64,000 bases of DNA from Aegilops tauschii subsp. strangulata (Eukaryota; Streptophyta; Magnoliopsida; Poales; Poaceae): contig NC_053037.3 in NCBI RefSeq assembly GCF_002575655.3, forward strand, positions 505,804,544 to 505,868,543. The letters run 5' to 3'. The position numbers were made by a program, and so were the translations under genes. Under the pieces are notes generated by a model. It made no database searches. It was not told the DNA's origin and saw nothing but the letters and a program-made list of their open reading frames with translations. Positions 58,006 to 64,000 of this stretch are shown here, piece by piece. The stretch's first letter is position 1, and each line of letters opens with the position of its first letter.

Positions 58006-59348
58006 ATGGATATGGAACACGAAATACCAAAAACATTAGGTGTACTTGCTGCTCATGGAGATGAGGAACCTCCTAAAACCCTCGATGCTCGTTATGTGAC
58101 AGATATTATGTACTACTTTGATAATCCAGAGAAAACCCCATTCAATTTGGTAATGGGAGACACGTTGGATCAACGTGAATACTTTAAGGATTATCGCTTG
58201 ACTCAAAAGGGAAACTATTATGGGATCAAATTTATATGTTGAAATGGTATGCTAGGCAACTATGCTTGAGATATGATTATACTTGTTGCTCTAGGATGAA
58301 GGCTCCACACCTTCCCTTTTTATGCAAATTTAATGATAATGAAACTTTGGCTTCTTATGCTAGAGGTATATATGACTACTATGATGTGGAACAAATAGAA
58401 GAATTTGTTGCTTTTATGGGTGCTTATGAAATTGAATCTATGTTCAAAGAATATGAAAATCTTTATGATGATGTTTACAGACCTGAAAATTTAGCTATCC
58501 TTAAATATTGTTATGAGAATTATGAATACAATTCCGATATTGATGCATTTATTGAGAAAGTCTCCGCTGTCCCAGAAGAGACTAATATTTTGCAGGAATC
58601 TATGGAAGAAGAAATTGATGAAACTGTGAGCTCATTGGATGAAAAAGATGAGGAGGAGAGCGAAGAACAAAAGGAGGAAGAGCGGATTGATCACCCGTGC
58701 CCACCTTCTAATGAGAGTAACTCTTCAACTCATACATTGTTTAATTTCCCTTCATGCTTACCGAAGGATGAATGCTATGATAATTGCTATGATCCCGTTG
58801 ATTCTTTTGAAATATCCCTTTTTGATGATGCTTGCTATGCTTGTGGCCAAGATGCCAATATGAATTATGCTTATGGAGATGAACTTGCTATAGTTCCTTA
58901 TGTTAAACATGAAATTGTTGCTATTGCACCCACACATGATAGCCCTATTATCTTTTTGAATTCTCCAAACTACACTATATCGGAGAAGTTTGCCCTTATT
59001 AAGGATTATATTGATGGGTTGCCTTTTACCGTTGCACATGATGATTTTGATAGATATAATATGCATGTGCTTGCTGCTCCTACTTGCAATTATTATGAGA
59101 GAGGAACTATATCTCCACCTCTCTATGTTTCCAACATGGTAAAATTGCAAGAAACTGTTTATACTATGCATTGGCCTTTACTATGTGTGCATGAATTGTT
59201 CTTTTATGACATGCCGATGCATAGGAAGAGAGTTCGACTTCGTCATTACATGATATATGTTGCTTTGTGCTCACTACTAAATTACAAATCATTGCTAATT
59301 AAAATTGGCTTTAATATACCTTGGGATCCGGGTGAATTCACTACTTGA
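58006..59348 (+). pseudogene. W1 internal ORF of unknown function
   Basis: Two overlapping frames (58006-58242 and 58236-59348) form one protein of about 440 residues with a frame change near 58236. It is acidic (EEEIDETVSSLDEKDEEESE) and rich in Tyr, Asp and Asn. Its C-terminus carries DMPMHRKRVRLRHYM, matching the S1 motif PMHRKxVRL. I see no CCHC knuckle. The position after the primer site fits gag, so a diverged gag is a reasonable inference, not a demonstration. Confidence 0.6.
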
Positions 59349-62329
59349 GCACTATATGCCTAGCTTAATGGCTTTATAGAAAGCGCTGCCAAGGAGACAA
59401 CCCGGAAGTTTTAGAGAGTCATTTATTTCTGTCGAGTGCTTTTATATAGTTTAAAAACAACAAAAATAAAGAGGGGAACCCAAAACTTTTTCAAAAAGGA
59501 AAGTGAAAGTGAGAGAGACAAGCATTGTTGAAGTGGGAGCTAGCCTTGAACTTTGTTCATGCTCACGGAAACTTTGTGAATCTTGATTGCAGAAACTTTT
59601 CAACAAAAATAATTATCCCCTTGTACAATTCCATTGTATTATAAAAATAATGTGCTAAGGTTTACCTTTAGGATGTTACAATGCTTGTTGGTTTGTACGG
59701 TGCAGGACAGAAACTTTGGCTGTAGTGCGCGATTTTTCATTTTTTACTGGAACGTCGAATAGTTCTGAAACTTTTTGCACTGTCTTTCTATACAAATTTT
59801 TTATTTTTCCTAATTTTTGCAGAATGTTTCAATTACATAAGTATTGTGAATGTTCAGATTATTACAGACTGTTCTGTTTTAGACAGATTCTGTTTTTTGA
59901 TGCATAGTTTGCTTGTTTTGATGAAACTATCGATTTATATCAGTGGATTAAGCCATGAAAAAGTTATATTGCAGTAGCTATAATGAAAAAACAAAATATG
60001 AATTGCTTTGCAACAGTACTTAGAGTAGTGATTTGCTTTATTATACTAACGGATCTTACCGAGCTTTCTGTTGAAGTTTTGTGTGGATGAAGTGTTCGAT
60101 GATCGACAAGGTCTCGATGTGAGGAGAAGAAGGAGAGGCAAGAGCTCAATCTTGGGGATTCCCAAGGAACCCCAAGTAAATATTCAAGGAGACTCAAGTG
60201 TCTAAGTTTGGGGATGCCCCGGAAGGCATCCCATCTTTCTTCAACAAGTATCGGTATGTTTTCGGATTCGTTTCGTTCATGCGATATGTGCAAATCTTGG
60301 AGAGTCTTTTGCTTTAGTTTTGATTTTTCTTTTATGCACCATGCTGGTATGAGCTGGTCCTTGGTTGATTTATATAATGCTATTTGCACTTCACTTATAT
60401 CTTTTGAGTATGGCTTTATAGAATGCTTCATGTGCTTCACTTATATCATTTGAAGTTTGGATTGGCTGTTTCTCTTCACTTAGACAACTGCCATTTGTAG
60501 AATGCTCTTTTGCTCCACTTATATTTGTTAGAGCATGGGCATATCTTTTGTAGAAAGAATTAAACTCTCTTGCTTCACTTATATCTATTTAGAGAGATGA
60601 CAGGAACTGGTCATTCACATGGTTAGTCATAAAATCCTACATAAAACTTGTAGATCACTGAATATGATATGTTTGATTCCTTGCAATAGTTTTGCGATAT
60701 AAAGACGGTGATATTAGAGTCATGCTAGTGGGTAGTTGTGGATTGTAGAAATACTTGTGTTGAAGTTCGTGATTCCCGTAGCATGCACGTATGGTGAACC
60801 GTTATGTGATGAAGTCGGAGCATGATTTATTTATTGATTGTCTTCCTTATGAGTGGCGGTCGGGGATGAGCGATGGTCTTTTCCTACCAATCTATCCCCC
60901 TAGGAGCATGCATGTAGTACTTTGTTTTGATGACTAATAGATTTTTGCAATAAGTATGTGAGTTCTTTATGACTAATGTTGAGTCCATGGATTATACACA
61001 CTCTCACCCTTCCACCATTGCTAGCCTCTCTAGTACCGCGCAACTTTCGCCGGTACCATAAACCCACCATATACCTTCTTCAAAACAGCCACATACCTAC
61101 CTATCATGGCATTTCCATAGCCATTCCGAGATATATTGCCATGCAACTTCCATCATCATCATATACATGACTTGAGCATTTATTGTCATATTGCTTTGCA
61201 TGATCGTAAGATAGCTAGCATGATGTTTTCATGGCTTGTCCGTTTTTTCATGTCATTGCTACGCTAGATCATTGCACATCCCGGTACACCGCCGGAGGCA
61301 TTCATATAGAGTCATATCTTTGTTCTAGATATCGAGTTGTAATATTGAGTTGTAAGTAAATAAAAGTGTGATGATCATCATTATGAAAGCATTGTCCCAG
61401 TGAGGAAAGGATGATGGAGACTATGATTCCCCCACAAGTCGGGATGAGACTCCGGACGAAAAAAAGAAAAATAAATAATAATAAAAACAAAAAAAGAGAG
61501 AAAGGCCAAAAAAAGAGAGAAGGCCCAAAAAATGAGAGAAAAAGAGAGAAGGGACAATGCTACTATCCTTTTACCACACTTGTGCTTCAGAGTAGCACCA
61601 TGTTCTTCATATAGAGAGTCTCTTGAGTTACCACTTTCATATACTAGCGGGGATTTTCATTATAGAACTTGGCTTGTATATTCCGATGATGGGCTTCCTC
61701 AAATGCTCGAGGTCTTCATGAGCAAGCAAGTTGGATGCACACCCACTTAGTTTTCAGTCTGAGCTTTCATACACTTATAGCTCTTAGTGCATCCGTTGCA
61801 TGGCAATCCCTACTCACTCACATTGATATCTATTGATGGGCATCTCCATAGCCCGTTGATACGCCTAGTTGATGTGAGACTATCTTCTCCTTTTTGTCTT
61901 CTCCACAACCACCATTCTATTCCACCTATAGTGCTATGTCCATGGCTCACGCTCATGTATTGCGTGAAAGTTGAAAAGGTTTGAGAACATCAAAAGTATG
62001 AAACAATTGCTTGGCTTGTCATCGGGGTTGTGCATGATGTGAATATTTTGTGTGGTGAAGATGGAGCATAGCCAGACTATATGATTTTGTAGGGATAACT
62101 TTCTTTGGCCATGCTATTTTGAAAAGACATGATTGTTTTATTAGTAGGCTTGAAGTATTATTGTTTTTATGTCAAATGATAGACTATTTCTTTGAATCAC
62201 TCGTGTCTTAATATTCATGCCATGATTAGATACATGATCAAGATTATGCTAGGTAGCATTCCACATAAAAAATTATCTTTTTTATCATTTACCTACACGA
62301 GGACGAGAAGGAATTAAGCTTGGGGATGC
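59349..62329 (+). other. W1 non-coding 3' interior
   Basis: About 3 kb without a protein-like frame. It shares with S1 the hairpin GGATGCCCCGGAAGGCATCC (60210-60229), CTTCACTTATAT words (60388-60590), GAGTGGCGGTCGGGGA (60851-60866) and the GAATTAAGCTTGGGGATGC end before the LTR. Confidence 0.75.
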
Positions 62330-63861
62330 TGATACGTCTCCGTCATATCTATAATTTTTGATTGTTCCATGCCAATATTCTACAACTTTCATATACTTTT
62401 GGCAAATTTTTATACTATTTTTGGAGACTAACATATTGATCTAGTGCCCAGTGCCAGTTCCTGTTTGTTGCATGTTTTTGTTTCGCAGAATATCCATATC
62501 AAACGGAGTCCAAACGGGTTAAAAATGGACGGAGATTAATTTTGGAATAGTCGGAGAATATGGGAAGGAAATTCCACACGAGACGCCGCCCGAGGGAGGC
62601 ACGAGGCAGGGGGGCGCGCCCCACCCCCTGGGCACGCCCCTGACCCTCTGCCCCCCGTAAGGCGGTTGATGCCCTTCTTCGGGCGCAAGAAAGCTAATTT
62701 TTAGGAAAAAATCACGGCGAAGGTTTTAGTCCAATCGGAGTTACGGATCTCCATATATATACGAAACGGTGAAAGGGCAGCCAGACAGAACACAGAAACA
62801 GAGAGAGACAGAGAGACAGAGAGACAGATCCAATCTCGGAGCGGCTCTCGCCCCTCCCACGCCATGGAGGCCAAGGGCCAGAGGGGAAACCCTGCTCCCA
62901 TCTAGGGAGGAGGTCAAGGAAGAAGAAGACGAAGGGCCCCCCTCTCCCCTTCTCTTCCGGTGGCGCCGGAACGCTGCCGTGGCCATCATCATCACCGCAA
63001 TCTTCACCAACAACTTCACCGCCATCATCACCAACTCTTCCCCCCTCTATGCAGCGGTGTAACCTCTCTCTTACCTGCTGTAATCTCTACTTAAACTTGG
63101 TGTTCAACGCTATATATTATTTCCCAATGATGTATGGCTATCCTATGATGTTTGAGTAGATCCGTTTTGTCCTATGGGCTATTTGATGATCAAGATTGGT
63201 TTGAGTTGCATGTTTTATTATTGGTGCTGTCCTATGGTGCTCTCCGTGTCGCGCAAGCATGAGGGATTCCCGCTGTAGGGTTTGCAATATGTTCATGATT
63301 TGCTTATGGTGGGTGGCGCGAGTGACAGAAGCACAGACCCGAGTAAGTAGGTTGTTTGCGTATGGGATAAAGGGGACTTGATGCTTTAATGCTATGGTTG
63401 GGTTTTACCTTAATGATCTTTAGTAGTTGTGGATGCTTGCTAGAGTTCCAATCATAAGTGCATATGATCCAAGTAGAGAAAGTATGTTAGCTTATGCCTC
63501 TCCCTCAAATAAAATTGCAATAGTGATTACCGGTCTAGTTATCGATTGCCTAGGGACAAATAACTTTCTCGTGACTACAAGCTCTCTACTAAAACTAATT
63601 TAGTTGTGTCTTCATCTAAACAGCCCCTAGCTTTTATTTACTTGCTCTTTATTATCTTGCAAACATATCCAAAAACACCTACAAAGTACTTCTAGTTTCA
63701 TACTTGTTCTAGGTAAAGCGAATGTCAAGCGTGCGTAAAGTTGTATCGGTGGTCGATAGAACCTGAGGGAATATTTGTTCTACCTTTAGCTCCTCGTTGG
63801 GTTCGACACTCTTACTTATCGAAAGAGGCTACAATTGATCCCCTATACTTGTGGGTTATCA
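62330..63861 (+). repeat. W1 3' LTR (1,532 bp)
   Basis: Starts TGATACGTCTCCGTCATATC and ends GGGTTATCA at 63861. Confidence 0.94.
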
Positions 63862-63904
63862 TGCTTCCCTCTTCGGCTCGGAAGAACTCCGCAGCATCAG
63901 CAAC

Positions 63905-64000
63905 CACTACAAAAAAAAGACACATCCGTGACATTTTGGGCCGAACAAATTTTTTTTGTGTCATACATATGACACTTCTATGACGATAATTGTGACAAAA
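63905..64000 (+). mobile_element. C2: second CACTA element, 5' end only
   Basis: Begins CACTACAAAAAAAAGACAC after AAC (63902-63904), inside the R1 antisense ORF. A perfect subterminal palindrome GTGTCATA-CA-TATGACAC lies at 63958-63975. The ends differ from C1, so it is another CACTA family. The rest is outside the window. Confidence 0.85.

Larger units (their letters stand above)
56363..63861 (+). mobile_element. W1: Athila-type LTR element (WHAM-like), 7.5 kb
   Basis: Two LTRs of 1.52-1.53 kb start TGATACGTCTCCGTC and end GGGTTATCA. The primer site equals that of S1. Flanks are AGCTC (56358-56362) and TGCTT (63862-63866), an imperfect duplication explained by one change in each copy of AGCTT. 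The interior has one damaged ORF and a long non-coding 3' region similar to S1 and S2. No RT or integrase. Confidence 0.92.
51239..63904 (+). mobile_element. R1: Ty3/gypsy element lacking RT/integrase (Retand-like), split by W1
   Basis: A short LTR (51239-51712), gag, protease, a long non-coding stretch and an antisense ORF are present; the RT, RNase H and integrase that should follow protease are absent. W1 interrupts it at 56363-63861 and CACTA element C2 at 63905. The 3' LTR is beyond the window. Gag and protease type resemble Retand/Grande-like plant elements; the family name is tentative. Confidence 0.85.

Noticed and set aside
1..64000. A prokaryote-style operon, defence system or virus genome
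   Set aside because: Introns, LTR elements with TSDs, MITEs and CACTA elements show plant nuclear intergenic DNA; no envelope-like gene or operon was seen.

Overview
This window is intergenic plant DNA from a large, repeat-rich grass genome. The nested-retrotransposon layout and element families (Athila-type LTRs starting TGATACGTCTCC, CACTA elements with GTACCGG subterminal hairpins, Stowaway MITEs) are typical of the Triticeae (wheat, barley and relatives). I find no intact host gene. Almost every coding segment belongs to a transposable element (TE). Family names are from memory and tentative; element classes, boundaries and target-site duplications (TSDs) are read from the sequence.

Layout. 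(1) 1-7618: 5' half of a minus-strand Ty3/gypsy element G1 with a 3.7 kb LTR, an extra ORF ahead of gag, and an open gag-pol frame running off the left edge. (2) 7619-9883: spacer with a Stowaway MITE, a tRNA-like motif and a broken second MITE. (3) 9884-21452: CACTA transposon C1 with TSD GGT, carrying a membrane-anchored accessory ORF, a TNP2 transposase gene and a second gene ending in a Ulp1-like protease domain; all but the small ORF are damaged. (4) 21702-45167: chromodomain gypsy element T1, TSD GGATC, without gag, split by two Athila-type elements: S1 (26130-34211, plus, TSD CTAAC) and S2 (35680-41561, minus, TSD ACTAC). (5) 45173-51238: spacer with a Helitron-like 3' end, a 5'-truncated LINE, and a hAT-like element (48733-49588, TSD CTCTTGCT) holding an intron-containing piece of a DJ-1/PfpI gene. 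(6) 51239-63904: plus-strand gypsy element R1 with gag and protease, no reverse transcriptase or integrase, and an antisense ORF. R1 is split by Athila-type element W1 (56363-63861) and at 63905 by a second CACTA, C2, which leaves the window.

Relations. S1 and S2 are younger than T1; W1 and C2 are younger than R1. When S1, S2 and one TSD copy each are skipped, the T1 pol frame is continuous across both insertion sites apart from one stop codon. The most unusual local features are the gene-carrying hAT-like element, a gag-like zinc knuckle in the unknown Athila-type ORF, the repeat-hairpin promoter module used twice in C1, and the R1 antisense ORF that reads in frame across the W1 insertion.
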